64,000 nucleotides of DNA from positions 1 through 64,000 of the forward strand of contig CANFQX010000003.1 in NCBI GenBank assembly GCA_947449255.1, written 5' to 3'. Positions within the stretch are counted from its first letter, which is position 1. Each line of letters begins with the position of its first letter. Below, piece after piece: positions 36,641-44,582 of the stretch. The notes below the pieces were generated by a model. That model did no database searches. It saw only the letters and a list, made by a program, of their open reading frames with translations, and was not told where the DNA came from. The stretch is from Pseudobdellovibrionaceae bacterium (lineage in GTDB: Bacteria > Bdellovibrionota > Bdellovibrionia > Bdellovibrionales > Bdellovibrionaceae). The position numbers and the translations under genes are program-made.

Positions 36641-36660
36641 CTTCACAAACATTTGTGAAG
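36641..36660. promoter_or_regulatory. 20-bp perfect palindrome in the selD-glsA divergent region
   Basis: Arms CTTCACAAA and TTTGTGAAG around CA. It sits between divergent selD and the glutaminase gene and is followed by TTTTTT; it could be an operator for either gene. Confidence 0.5.
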
Positions 36661-36757
36661 TGAATTTTTTGTACTCAATTCAAATAAAAAGTGATCTAAT
36701 TTCTGAAAAATGCGGTCTCGGCACTGCATAAGGTGAAAAAAAACAAGGAAGCTCTCT

Positions 36758-37696
36758 TTGAATTCAAATGACATCAATAAACTTTTAAATCATCTGCACC
36801 AGAAACACCTCGCTTGTTCTGAGGGAAGCACCGCCAATTATATTCCAGAGCTCGCAAAGGCGAACAAAGATCACTTTGCACTCTCGGTGGTGACCGTTGA
36901 CGGTCAAACTTTTGAGGTTGGAAATTTTGAGCAGCCTTTTACTCTGCAATCCATTTCCAAACCCTTTGTGTATGGGCTGGCCCTCGAGTTGCGAGGCAAA
37001 GAAAAGATTTTAAGCAAAGTCGGCGTTGAACCCACGGGGGAAGCCTTCAATTCAATTATTGAGTTAGAAAAAAGTTCGCACCGTCCGTACAATCCCATGA
37101 TCAATTCAGGAGCGATTGCAATTTGCAGTCTCATTGATGGCAAGAACATCGATACACGCCTGAGCAAAGTTTTGAGTCTTTTTGAAAGATTGAGTGGCAA
37201 ACCGCTGAAAATCGATGAGCAAGTTTTTTTATCAGAAAAATCAACCGCCCATCGCAATCGCGCGATCACTCATCTGTTAGCTAATTTTGACATCATCGAA
37301 GAAAAGTCCGAGCGTTCGATTGAAGAGCTTCTAGATCTGTATTTCAAACAGTGTTCGATTTTGGTCGACACAAGAAATTTGGCGCAAATGGCAGCAACCT
37401 TAGCCAATGGTGGTGTTCAGCCCCTCACTTCAGAACGAATTTATAGCACTGATTTTAATCGTGATATTTTAAGTCTGATGTTCACATGTGGAATGTACGA
37501 CACGGCAGGGGATTGGGCCTACTCGGTTGGGGTGCCCGCGAAGAGCGGCGTCAGCGGGGGCCTTATTGCCGTGGTTCCCGGGAAGATGGGAATTGCAGCC
37601 TACTCACCCCTGATAGATCATCATGGCCACTCGATCAGGGCTGAGCGAGCCATTAAAGAGTTTGCCAAAACTTTAAGTCTCAGTATTTTTTCATAA
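36758..37696 (+). CDS. glsA: Glutaminase
   Basis: A 312-residue serine-dependent glutaminase (beta-lactamase-like fold) that deamidates glutamine to glutamate and ammonia. The catalytic SxxK is in LQSISKPFVYGL; RPYNPMINSGAIA, CSILVDTRNLAQMAATLANGG and AKSGVSGGLIAVVPGKMG are family hallmarks. TTG start after AAGGAAG. Length fits the usual ~310 residues. The mscS gene follows closely. Confidence 0.94.
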   Translation: MNSNDINKLLNHLHQKHLACSEGSTANYIPELAKANKDHFALSVVTVDGQTFEVGNFEQPFTLQSISKPFVYGLALELRGKEKILSKVGVEPTGEAFNSIIELEKSSHRPYNPMINSGAIAICSLIDGKNIDTRLSKVLSLFERLSGKPLKIDEQVFLSEKSTAHRNRAITHLLANFDIIEEKSERSIEELLDLYFKQCSILVDTRNLAQMAATLANGGVQPLTSERIYSTDFNRDILSLMFTCGMYDTAGDWAYSVGVPAKSGVSGGLIAVVPGKMGIAAYSPLIDHHGHSIRAERAIKEFAKTLSLSIFS

Positions 37697-37708
37697 GGAG
37701 CTATGCGA

Positions 37709-38728
37709 ATGAGTGATCAATTTATACCGGTGGAAAGAATACAGCATTTAATTGAAACTGAAGCCTTTATTCTATTTGGCGTTTTACTGACTATAAGTTT
37801 CTTGTTTTATAAAATTTTTCTTAAAAAAATTTCCGAAAAACGCCACGCCAATTTGCAGGCTCGCTTCAAAATTGTTTTTTTGTATATTTTGATAACAGGG
37901 GCACTGGCCGGTAGCTATTGGATCATGCACTTTCAAAATCTGGCTCCCAATTTAAGCAGCTATGTCGCTCTGCTGGCGTTGTTTTTAGGCGCAGTGATGG
38001 TGGTGAAGCTTGCGCAAATTTTTATCTACATTTATCTGTTTCTCGCCAACATGAGCGTTGGTGTTCCTCGGTTGATCGCAAATATTTTCACTTTGCTTTT
38101 TAGTTTAGTCATTATCAGTTGGATTGCGGCAGAGGTTTTTGAAATTCAGTTGGCCGCCGTGTTGGCCACTTCCGCCGTTTTTTCATTGGTTCTGGGGCTG
38201 GCCCTTCAAGACACTTTGGGGAACTTATTTTCGGGAGTCGCCTTTCAATTTGATCGCCTTTTTAATATTGGCGACTGGATTGAAATTCATTTGGGTCAAG
38301 AAAAATGGACGGGTCAGGTGCAAGAGATCAACTGGCGCGCCACAACTTTGATGGGCTTTGCGGATGAGTTGATATTAATTCCTAATCGGATGATCGCACA
38401 AAGCCAGTTTATTAATTTTTCGCATCTGCAAAAACCGGCAAGATTGAATCAAACTTTTCGTTTTCGCTTTGATGTCTCTACTGAGGTTGCAAAAATGGCC
38501 TTGCTAGAAGGTCTACAAAATACGCCAGGCATCTTGAATGATCCAGCACCCAGGACGCTGATCACTGAAATCACGGATTCCTGGATCACCATTAAAATAT
38601 TTTATTCATTGAAAGACTATGGAATGCGCTACCGCACGGGTGATGAGGTGATCACCAATATCTTAGCTCGCATTCGCCATCATGGACTTTCAATGGCGCA
38701 TCCCACGATGCAACTTTTTGAAAGTTGA
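37709..38728 (+). CDS. MscS-family mechanosensitive channel
   Basis: A ~339-residue small-conductance mechanosensitive channel with four to five membrane segments before the conserved pore and upper beta domain (LGLALQDTLGNLFSGVAFQFDRLFNIGDWIEI) and the segment INWRATTLMGFADELILIPNRMI. It opens under membrane tension to release solutes. ATG at 37709 is preferred because AAGGAG lies eight bases before it. It converges on the esterase gene, and the two overlap by 49 bases at their 3' ends. Confidence 0.9.
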   Translation: MSDQFIPVERIQHLIETEAFILFGVLLTISFLFYKIFLKKISEKRHANLQARFKIVFLYILITGALAGSYWIMHFQNLAPNLSSYVALLALFLGAVMVVKLAQIFIYIYLFLANMSVGVPRLIANIFTLLFSLVIISWIAAEVFEIQLAAVLATSAVFSLVLGLALQDTLGNLFSGVAFQFDRLFNIGDWIEIHLGQEKWTGQVQEINWRATTLMGFADELILIPNRMIAQSQFINFSHLQKPARLNQTFRFRFDVSTEVAKMALLEGLQNTPGILNDPAPRTLITEITDSWITIKIFYSLKDYGMRYRTGDEVITNILARIRHHGLSMAHPTMQLFES

Positions 38729-39669
38729 TTCCAATACCATTCTAAATAGGTGCCCAGATGATAGCTCCAGTAGCCGGTGCTGTGAGCACCTATTGGATCT
38801 TCACCAATATGCAGCTCACCTTGGAAGCCTAGCTTTTGAATTAGATTTGCAAAATTTTGCGTATTGCGAAAGGAAAAATCACTGCCGCCAATATCCAACC
38901 ATACGGGAATATTTAAGTGTTTGTTTTTGAAAAGCAGCAAAGAAAAGGGATCTCGCTGTTGAAAGAGGTCGCCGGTTCCAAACTGGTTGGAAAAATCACG
39001 GGTGGCCTCTTCTTGGGTTCGAAAGACAGGGCTGTGTGCGGCCACGGCCCCAAAGACCAGAGGATAGTTTAAGACCAATTGCAGGGCGCCATGTCCACCC
39101 ATAGAAATCCCTGCCAAGAGTCTTCCTTGCGGCTGGTGATAGACCAGAAATTTCTTTTCAACATCCTCAATCAGATCCTGTGTGACCACATCCCCCCAGC
39201 GTTCATCAATGAGGGCTGCATTCATCCAATAGCAACTGTTGCATTCCGGAGCGATGATTATGAATGGGACTTTGCCGTGTTTTTCAACCAGGCTGTCTAA
39301 TTTTTGCAAGACGCCCAACTCTTCAAGGTTAAAGCGATTTCCCCCGCGGCCATGTAAAAAATAAACCACGCTATGAATTTGTTGCGGCTGATAGTTTTTG
39401 GGGAAAATGACTCGGTACCTGACGAGCCATTTTGTTCCTGATTGGGCTGGTAAGGAGTGGGAAAGAAAAGATTCATCTTGTGCTGAAGATTTCTGGCTTT
39501 CTGCGTGGGAGGGGAGAGGAAGGCCGGAGACGAGGAGTTGTAAAATGAAGGTGAGAATGAAGTGGAAGCTTTGATAGTGGAGTGCTGGGGTGGTTTTTTG
39601 TTTTAGAGGATTTGGAGTTTTGTTGGGGGGCTCATGATCTAAGAGGGCTTGATTTGTTTTTATGAGCAT
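38680..39669 (-). CDS. Secreted alpha/beta-hydrolase esterase
   Basis: A 329-residue esterase D-like hydrolase. VVYFLHGRGGN supplies the oxyanion loop, GISMGGHGALQ the nucleophile elbow, and DPIGAHSTGYWSYH the catalytic His. A hydrophobic segment at residues ~34-52 (FHFILTFILQLLVSGL, then SHAES) acts as an export signal after an unusually long charged N-terminus. ATG at 39669 follows AAGGA. Substrate unknown (feruloyl or other acyl ester). The first ~200 bases are compositionally odd: T/G-rich on the plus strand. Confidence 0.8.
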   Translation of the reverse strand: MLIKTNQALLDHEPPNKTPNPLKQKTTPALHYQSFHFILTFILQLLVSGLPLPSHAESQKSSAQDESFLSHSLPAQSGTKWLVRYRVIFPKNYQPQQIHSVVYFLHGRGGNRFNLEELGVLQKLDSLVEKHGKVPFIIIAPECNSCYWMNAALIDERWGDVVTQDLIEDVEKKFLVYHQPQGRLLAGISMGGHGALQLVLNYPLVFGAVAAHSPVFRTQEEATRDFSNQFGTGDLFQQRDPFSLLLFKNKHLNIPVWLDIGGSDFSFRNTQNFANLIQKLGFQGELHIGEDPIGAHSTGYWSYHLGTYLEWYWNQLSKSCIVGCAIESP

Positions 39670-39771
39670 TTGGGGATCCTTGTTTATGACAAAGCTATGA
39701 ATTGAAATGGGGGGAAAGGCAATGGTTAATGAGGGGATGGGGGCTTGGATTGCTCTTTTTGGGTTTTTTAT

Positions 39772-39850
39772 ACAGCTGCTTTTGGTGTTGCACTTTCTGG
39801 CCATCCTGAGCGGCCTTCCTCAAGCGCATCGTGCGCTTGAGGCCAAAGTT
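39772..39850. repeat. Dispersed hairpin repeat, copy 3
   Basis: Related to copies 1 and 2 (ACAGCTGC to CCAAAGTT), hairpin at 39818-39842. Intergenic, between the esterase and the DUF899 gene; the short open frame across it is not a gene. Confidence 0.85.
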
Positions 39851-39979
39851 CTTGGGTTTGCGAGGTGGTTTTCTTTGATTTGTTTTTTAGCACTTTGATC
39901 TTTTTAAATCGGTTTATATTTGAGTTCGATTTTTGGCTCTGCTCAGATGGTTATTGTACTCAATAGAGGAGGAATATTT

Positions 39980-40588
39980 ATGAGCTCTGGTGAAATTAGA
40001 CAATTGGAAAAAGAGATTTGGGAGCAAACTGTGCGGCTTGAGATGCTTCGCAAAAATAATAAGGCGACCAAAGTTAAAAACTATCAGCTGCAAACTTTGG
40101 GTGGGAAGACCTCTTTGATGGATTGCTTTGCTGGCAAAGACAAAATGTTGGTTATTCACAATATGGGGCAAAGCTGCCGGTGGTGCACGGCTTGGGGTGA
40201 TATAATCAATGCAGCACTGCCTTACCTTGAGAGCGAATTTTCGGTGGTGTTAGTTTCTGGAGATTTGCCTCAGGCGCAGAGAACTTTTGCACTTTCTCGG
40301 CACTGGGACTTTAGAATGGTGTCACACAGCAATAACGAGTACATCTCGGAGCAATCGATCATTTCGGGTGAAAAAAATATTCCCGGCATCGTTTGCTATG
40401 AGCGCAGTGGAGAGAATATCTTGCTAAAAAATGCTTCTGCCTTTTACCCCGGGGATGCCTTCAATCCGATCTTTCACCTCTTGTCTGTGGGAGGAATCGG
40501 TCTGAAAGAATTCAAACCTCAGTTTAATTACTGGAATAAGCCCGAGAAATTGGATGAGAGCATGGCCCAGTTCCATGTGTCGCACTAA
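39980..40588 (+). CDS. DUF899-family thioredoxin-like protein
   Basis: A 202-residue protein of the DUF899 group, a thioredoxin-like fold of unknown reaction. MLVIHNMGQSCRWCTAWGD carries the Cys pair in CRWC, and the family pattern DLPQAQRTFALSRHWDFRMVS, then GIVCYERSGENILLKNASAF, is clear. AGAGGAGGA precedes the ATG at 39980; the open frame upstream to 39920 is not used. A terminator follows. Confidence 0.82.
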   Translation: MSSGEIRQLEKEIWEQTVRLEMLRKNNKATKVKNYQLQTLGGKTSLMDCFAGKDKMLVIHNMGQSCRWCTAWGDIINAALPYLESEFSVVLVSGDLPQAQRTFALSRHWDFRMVSHSNNEYISEQSIISGEKNIPGIVCYERSGENILLKNASAFYPGDAFNPIFHLLSVGGIGLKEFKPQFNYWNKPEKLDESMAQFHVSH

Positions 40589-40609
40589 AAATATTCAGTA
40601 GTCTAATGC

Positions 40610-40649
40610 AAAGAGGGGGCCTTTCTGTTTTGAGAGTCGCCCTTTTTTT
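40610..40649 (+). terminator. Probable rho-independent terminator
   Basis: AAAGAGGG pairs with CCCTTTTT (one G-U), followed by a T-run; 20 bases after the DUF899 stop. Confidence 0.55.
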
Positions 40650-40967
40650 ATTTTTATATATCAGTGGAATTTCATCATCTTTGTGCTATCTCCAATCAAT
40701 TTGAATTCGACCAATGGCAAAATTTGCGTTTTTTAAAAAAACCCCCGCTGCAATCCCTCGTGCAAGGCCTTCACGACATATGTCTAAGAAAAAAATAAGC
40801 ACAGTTACTCAAGCTAAAATGCTGAATTCAATGGGAGGGGCTTGGCTATCTCAGACTAGATTCTTGATTTTCTAGTTCGGGGGGCTTTAGGGGGGGCTTA
40901 ATTTAAATTTCTAGCTGTGAATTATATAAAAATATAATATCCTTTAAGGACCGACTTGGAGATATTT

Positions 40968-41240
40968 ATGGCAACTAAAAAGAATTTACTGGCAAAGTCC
41001 CTCAAAGAGAAACGAAATATTTCTGGCCTCTCGCAAACACAAGTGGCCGAGGAGCTTGGTTATAAAACCCCACAGTTTATTTCGAACTGGGAACGTGGCC
41101 TTTCCTCGCCACCCATTAGTGCCATCAAAAAGATTGCCCAGATGTATAGTATATCCCCCGAAGAATTGTTTGAGTTGGTTCTTGAATCAGCGATTGAGAG
41201 TGCCAAAGCTGATTTGGCGTTGAAGTTTAAGAAGGTTTAG
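40968..41240 (+). CDS. XRE-family helix-turn-helix protein
   Basis: A 90-residue Xre/Cro-type DNA-binding protein: LAKSLKEKRNISGLSQTQVAEEL, then YKTPQFISNWERG and MYSISPEELFEL. It has no effector domain and may be an antitoxin or local repressor. ATG at 40968 follows GGAG; the TTG 12 bases upstream is less likely. First gene of the accessory island. Confidence 0.82.
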   Translation: MATKKNLLAKSLKEKRNISGLSQTQVAEELGYKTPQFISNWERGLSSPPISAIKKIAQMYSISPEELFELVLESAIESAKADLALKFKKV

Positions 41241-41686
41241 GATTTGAGAGGCGTGCTGTTTCGTGCTGGGGAGAGGCGCAGAGCCGCTGGGCAGCTCAGC
41301 ACTGGTCTCCTTCCTAATTGGAACCCCATGCCTCAAGCACTTTTTAGTGAATCACCTTTGTAAGTTAAAAATCTCATTTTCAAAAAGCAATAATTTATAA
41401 AGGACCTCTATTTTGGGGGTTCAATATCGGGAATACCTTCCGCATCTGTCCTTCAGGAAATTCATTTTCCAGGAATTTAGACTTCAATCTAAGAATAATT
41501 AAAAAAACATCAGCTCAGCTTCATTCTAATAAGATAGCTCCGCGGCATGAATTTTGTAATAGGGTGCAAAGGGGGTTCGCAGGCTGGCTGGGACTTGCTC
41601 GAAAAGCACGTTACGGACCAAGCTGAAACCCTCCATGGACGCTCACCGAAAAAAACTACTGACTCACTTCATATCGGATAATTTTT
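41241..41686. other. Intergenic region before ABC transporter gene
   Basis: About 450 bases. No gene, tRNA or clear repeat found. It must hold the promoter of the ABC transporter gene; nothing distinctive is visible. Confidence 0.4.
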
Positions 41687-43069
41687 GTGAAAAAAGAAAA
41701 CCTTCATTTGAATAGATTTGTTGAGATATTCTCTATCAACCGCTTTTCGTATTTCTGGTTCATCCTTTTGTGCTTGCTTGTGCAGCAAGCTGTGGTTGCA
41801 TCGTCATCTGTTTGGCTGACAAGATTTTCGCGGAATCTTCAGTTAGGCCATTTTGACAGTTCGAATTTATTGTTGTTTTCCTTTTCGCTCTTGTTTCCGT
41901 ACCTTCCGGGAGCCCTTTCGTTAGGTTTGCTGAAAAAATGGGAGATTCACAGTCAGAGCACCTTTTGGAGGAAATATATCCTACTATGGAAGGATCGCAT
42001 AGATTTGTGGAACAACAAAGAGCGCAAGCAAACGCAGAGCTCCCTTGTGACAAAGGAAGCACCTCAGCTGATTTCAGAAACCAATCGACTTATTTTTGAT
42101 TTGTTCTCGACGGGACTAAACGTTGTTTTGAACCTGATCATTATTAGCACTCTCTTTGATATTAAAATATTCTTTTCCTTTATCGCCGGAGCCTTGATCT
42201 TGATTGTCGGTACATTGTTGACTAAAAATAAGAATCAAAAAATTGCTTCGGAATATGAAAAAGAAAAAACAGTTTTAAGCTCTTGGTTGTCTATTCTGTG
42301 GGACAACCTGACCATAGGCAATGGCATCAATTTTTATCATTGGCAAAATATCTTTGAAGCCAGAAAGTTTCAATTAAAAGCAAAGACGATGGAGTTTTGC
42401 CATTCGCAAGAGGTGACTTCAACCTTCATTTCAATGTTGGGATTTATTCCCACAGTGGGACTGATCCTATTTTATTCTTTTGAGAAATCAAATCACCCCC
42501 AAGAGCTCGTTCCCTTTGTTGTTCTTTTTCCAAGAATTTTTGGTTTGCTGAACGTAACAACCACTCTCGTGTTTTTATTGAGAAGCTCCTATGGTTATTC
42601 CGGTCGGTGGAGCTATTTGTTAAATGAAATGAGAGCGCCGCAGCCTCACGATCTTAACGAACGGATCAACATGACTAAAATCAGCGTGGATCAGGTTCCA
42701 GCTGATTTTGGCAGTCCTGGTGATATTCTGGAGCTGATCAAAGGACATGGCCAGCGTTTGACCCTCCGAGGCGATAACGGAGCGGGAAAGTCCACTCTTC
42801 TGTATTGGCTTAAAAATGAATTGGGTGAGGATTCATGCTATTTGCCTCACCAAAGCAATTTGGTTTTTCAAGATTGTGACGATAAAAAATCAACAGGGCA
42901 GAGGATGAGATTTCATCTCAATGAGCTCCTAAACACAACAAAGGCCAAGATTATTTTATTAGACGAGTGGGATGCAAATTTGGATTCAAGCAGCATCATG
43001 GAGACCTCTCGGCTTATCGATGAAATAGCTCAGTTTAAAACGGTTATCGAAGTGAGGCATCGGACATAA
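41687..43069 (+). CDS. ABC transporter-like protein, fused membrane and ATPase domains
   Basis: A 460-residue half-transporter. Residues 1-300 hold about six hydrophobic segments; the nucleotide-binding domain has Walker A GDNGAGKST (362-370), Walker B IILLDEWDANLD and a switch-like His (EVRHRT) at the very end. The NBD is short (~150 residues), and the usual LSGGQ signature is replaced by STGQRMRF. GTG start with weak ribosome-binding site. It is the first plus-strand gene of the putative peptide cluster and may export its product; ATPase competence is uncertain. Confidence 0.75.
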   Translation: MKKENLHLNRFVEIFSINRFSYFWFILLCLLVQQAVVASSSVWLTRFSRNLQLGHFDSSNLLLFSFSLLFPYLPGALSLGLLKKWEIHSQSTFWRKYILLWKDRIDLWNNKERKQTQSSLVTKEAPQLISETNRLIFDLFSTGLNVVLNLIIISTLFDIKIFFSFIAGALILIVGTLLTKNKNQKIASEYEKEKTVLSSWLSILWDNLTIGNGINFYHWQNIFEARKFQLKAKTMEFCHSQEVTSTFISMLGFIPTVGLILFYSFEKSNHPQELVPFVVLFPRIFGLLNVTTTLVFLLRSSYGYSGRWSYLLNEMRAPQPHDLNERINMTKISVDQVPADFGSPGDILELIKGHGQRLTLRGDNGAGKSTLLYWLKNELGEDSCYLPHQSNLVFQDCDDKKSTGQRMRFHLNELLNTTKAKIILLDEWDANLDSSSIMETSRLIDEIAQFKTVIEVRHRT

Positions 43070-43458
43070 ATATGAAAGCCCTCGGTTAGAGAGGGTGAGG
43101 TAGCCATGATTTTCGATGTGTCCGATTTTCAGACAAGGGAAACTAAGGTCGACGCTCTGATGTTGGTCTAACTTGTGAATTCTCGTGAAACTGTTGATGA
43201 AACAAGTGTGGGTCATAATCTGACCGCAGTTCAAAATTACTAAATTTAAATGGTTAATATGATGTCTATGGTTAATATATTGACTATTTATGAAGGTCCA
43301 CTTAAAATGATTGTAAGGATTCAGGCATGGCTAATACTCTGGTAGAGAAAGTTAGCTCTATGGCAGGCCAACTAGAAATAGAAAAATAGTCACGGCCTAT
43401 GATGCTGACTTTATGAAAACCGGAACGGAATTGTACTCAAAAAAGTAGGAGTTCAAAA
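43070..43458. other. Intergenic region with an 18-bp-period direct repeat
   Basis: The direct repeat ATGGTTAATAT occurs at 43250-43260 and 43268-43278. Further left is an inverted pair TCGGACA/TGTCCGA with a CCCTC/GAGGG hairpin between them, near 43062-43130, possibly a terminator for the transporter gene. No gene found. Confidence 0.45.
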
Positions 43459-43869
43459 ATGAATCTTAAATACTTACCCGAAAGTGACTTAATGTACATC
43501 TACTTTGAAAGTAATGTTCCAAACACTCAAACTCGCACTGGTCGTGAGAGCATTTTTAAATTTGTCGCTAAAGCGGACAAAAGTAAAATCATTGGGTACG
43601 AAGTGGAAAAGGTTTCTGATAATTTAAACTATGTTTTGGCGAAGTTAAATCTCAATAGCAAGCAAAAGCTAGCGATCTGCCTTTACTTCATTCGTGAGCG
43701 GGATGGCAAAACTCAAGAGCAGAGTGCAGAGGCTCTGGAAATTTCTCTCAGCAAGTATAAGAGCTTAGAAAAAGCAAATCATAATATTAATTTTGATACG
43801 CTCGAAAGTATTTTCGAAACTTTCCCGAATGAACATATCCTAGGCACCGTGTTTCGCACGGCGGTTTAA
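43459..43869 (+). CDS. DUF2283-like/XRE fusion regulator
   Basis: A 136-residue protein. The first ~55 residues (LKYLPESDLMYIYFE, later IIGYEVEKVSD) resemble DUF2283; the rest is an XRE helix-turn-helix (DGKTQEQSAEALEISLSKYKSLEKA). AGGAG precedes the ATG. It lies between the ABC transporter and the precursor-like peptide and is the likely regulator of the following operon; a 22-bp inverted repeat lies upstream of that operon. Confidence 0.65.
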   Translation: MNLKYLPESDLMYIYFESNVPNTQTRTGRESIFKFVAKADKSKIIGYEVEKVSDNLNYVLAKLNLNSKQKLAICLYFIRERDGKTQEQSAEALEISLSKYKSLEKANHNINFDTLESIFETFPNEHILGTVFRTAV

Positions 43870-44202
43870 TTCGTTATGATTCAGAATTCAATTTCTGCTA
43901 AGAAGTCAATTGTGGTCCTTCCTTGCTTAAAATTGGTTCCGAACAAATTTTTTGTAAAACTGTTTTTGTGGAATAAATAAACAAAATCCCGTGAGTGCCA
44001 GCGCCTATATATTGTGCGACCTTTAAAAGGACGGAGTGCCCTAGTTAGGCACAGAATATAAATCCATAAGCTAAGACGATAATCCTAAATTTCGGACATA
44101 TTTTTTGTCAAATCAAACATATTAGATCTGATCACATCTAATGTTGGCATCTTTGTTGCTGAATCAGAAAATAACAATAATTCATAAAACAAAGGAAACA
44201 AT
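43870..44202. other. Intergenic leader region of the peptide operon
   Basis: 333 bases with no gene. It contains a small hairpin GTGCC/GGCAC near 44036-44052 and the inverted repeat listed at 44121-44142. A transcription start for the peptide operon is expected here, although no clear -35/-10 pair is seen. Confidence 0.45.
44121..44142. promoter_or_regulatory. Inverted repeat ATTAGAT-N8-ATCTAAT, likely operator
   Basis: A perfect 7-bp inverted repeat with an 8-bp spacer, about 60 bases before the precursor-like gene and next to an XRE regulator gene. Size and symmetry fit an XRE dimer site. Confidence 0.55.
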
Positions 44203-44565
44203 ATGAATAAAAAAACGATCATCAGCCTTCTATTAATCGCAAACCTTTATGGGCACATTTCTAGTGCAAATGAGGTCGTTATGTCGAGTTCAAGATTACA
44301 AAATCTTTCGACGGGCGAAATTTCAAATCTTATTGCTGAGGGCGCAGTTCGCATTGAAAATGATCAAGCTTTATTAAACATGAATGTGCTCAATAATATT
44401 CTTAGAGATGGAGTTAAGGTTAATAATTTAGCGTTTCACGCTAAGGCAGTGAGTACGCAATTTATACCCTATGGGCATACGCTTGAGAATGGTGAAATTC
44501 GAAACAGAGATTTGGCCGAGACTTTAACTGCTCGGTTTGTCCCTTACGGCAATACCATTGATTAA
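44203..44565 (+). CDS. Precursor-like secreted peptide with duplicated F-[IV]-P-Y-G-x-T core motif
   Basis: 120 residues. Residues 1-22 look like a Sec signal (TIISLLLIANLYGHISSA). A linker of ~55 residues follows (LSTGEISNLIAEGAV). The C-terminus has two 16-residue repeats at 80-95 and 105-120, period 25: A-x-x-[VL]-[ST]-[TA]-[QR]-F-[IV]-P-Y-G-[HN]-T-[LI]-[ED]. Short leader plus repeated C-terminal core followed by modification-type genes is the layout of a RiPP precursor; a signal peptide would be unusual. AAAGGAAAC precedes the ATG. No homologue is recognised. Confidence 0.7.
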   Translation: MNKKTIISLLLIANLYGHISSANEVVMSSSRLQNLSTGEISNLIAEGAVRIENDQALLNMNVLNNILRDGVKVNNLAFHAKAVSTQFIPYGHTLENGEIRNRDLAETLTARFVPYGNTID

Positions 44566-44582
44566 TAAAGAATAGGTGTAAA

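Noticed and set aside
39707-39898. Open frame across hairpin repeat copy 3
   Set aside because: It is made of repeat and T/G-rich spacer; the other two repeat copies have no such frame.
41241-41686. tRNA or small RNA before the ABC transporter
   Set aside because: No cloverleaf or terminator-like hairpin could be built from the sequence.
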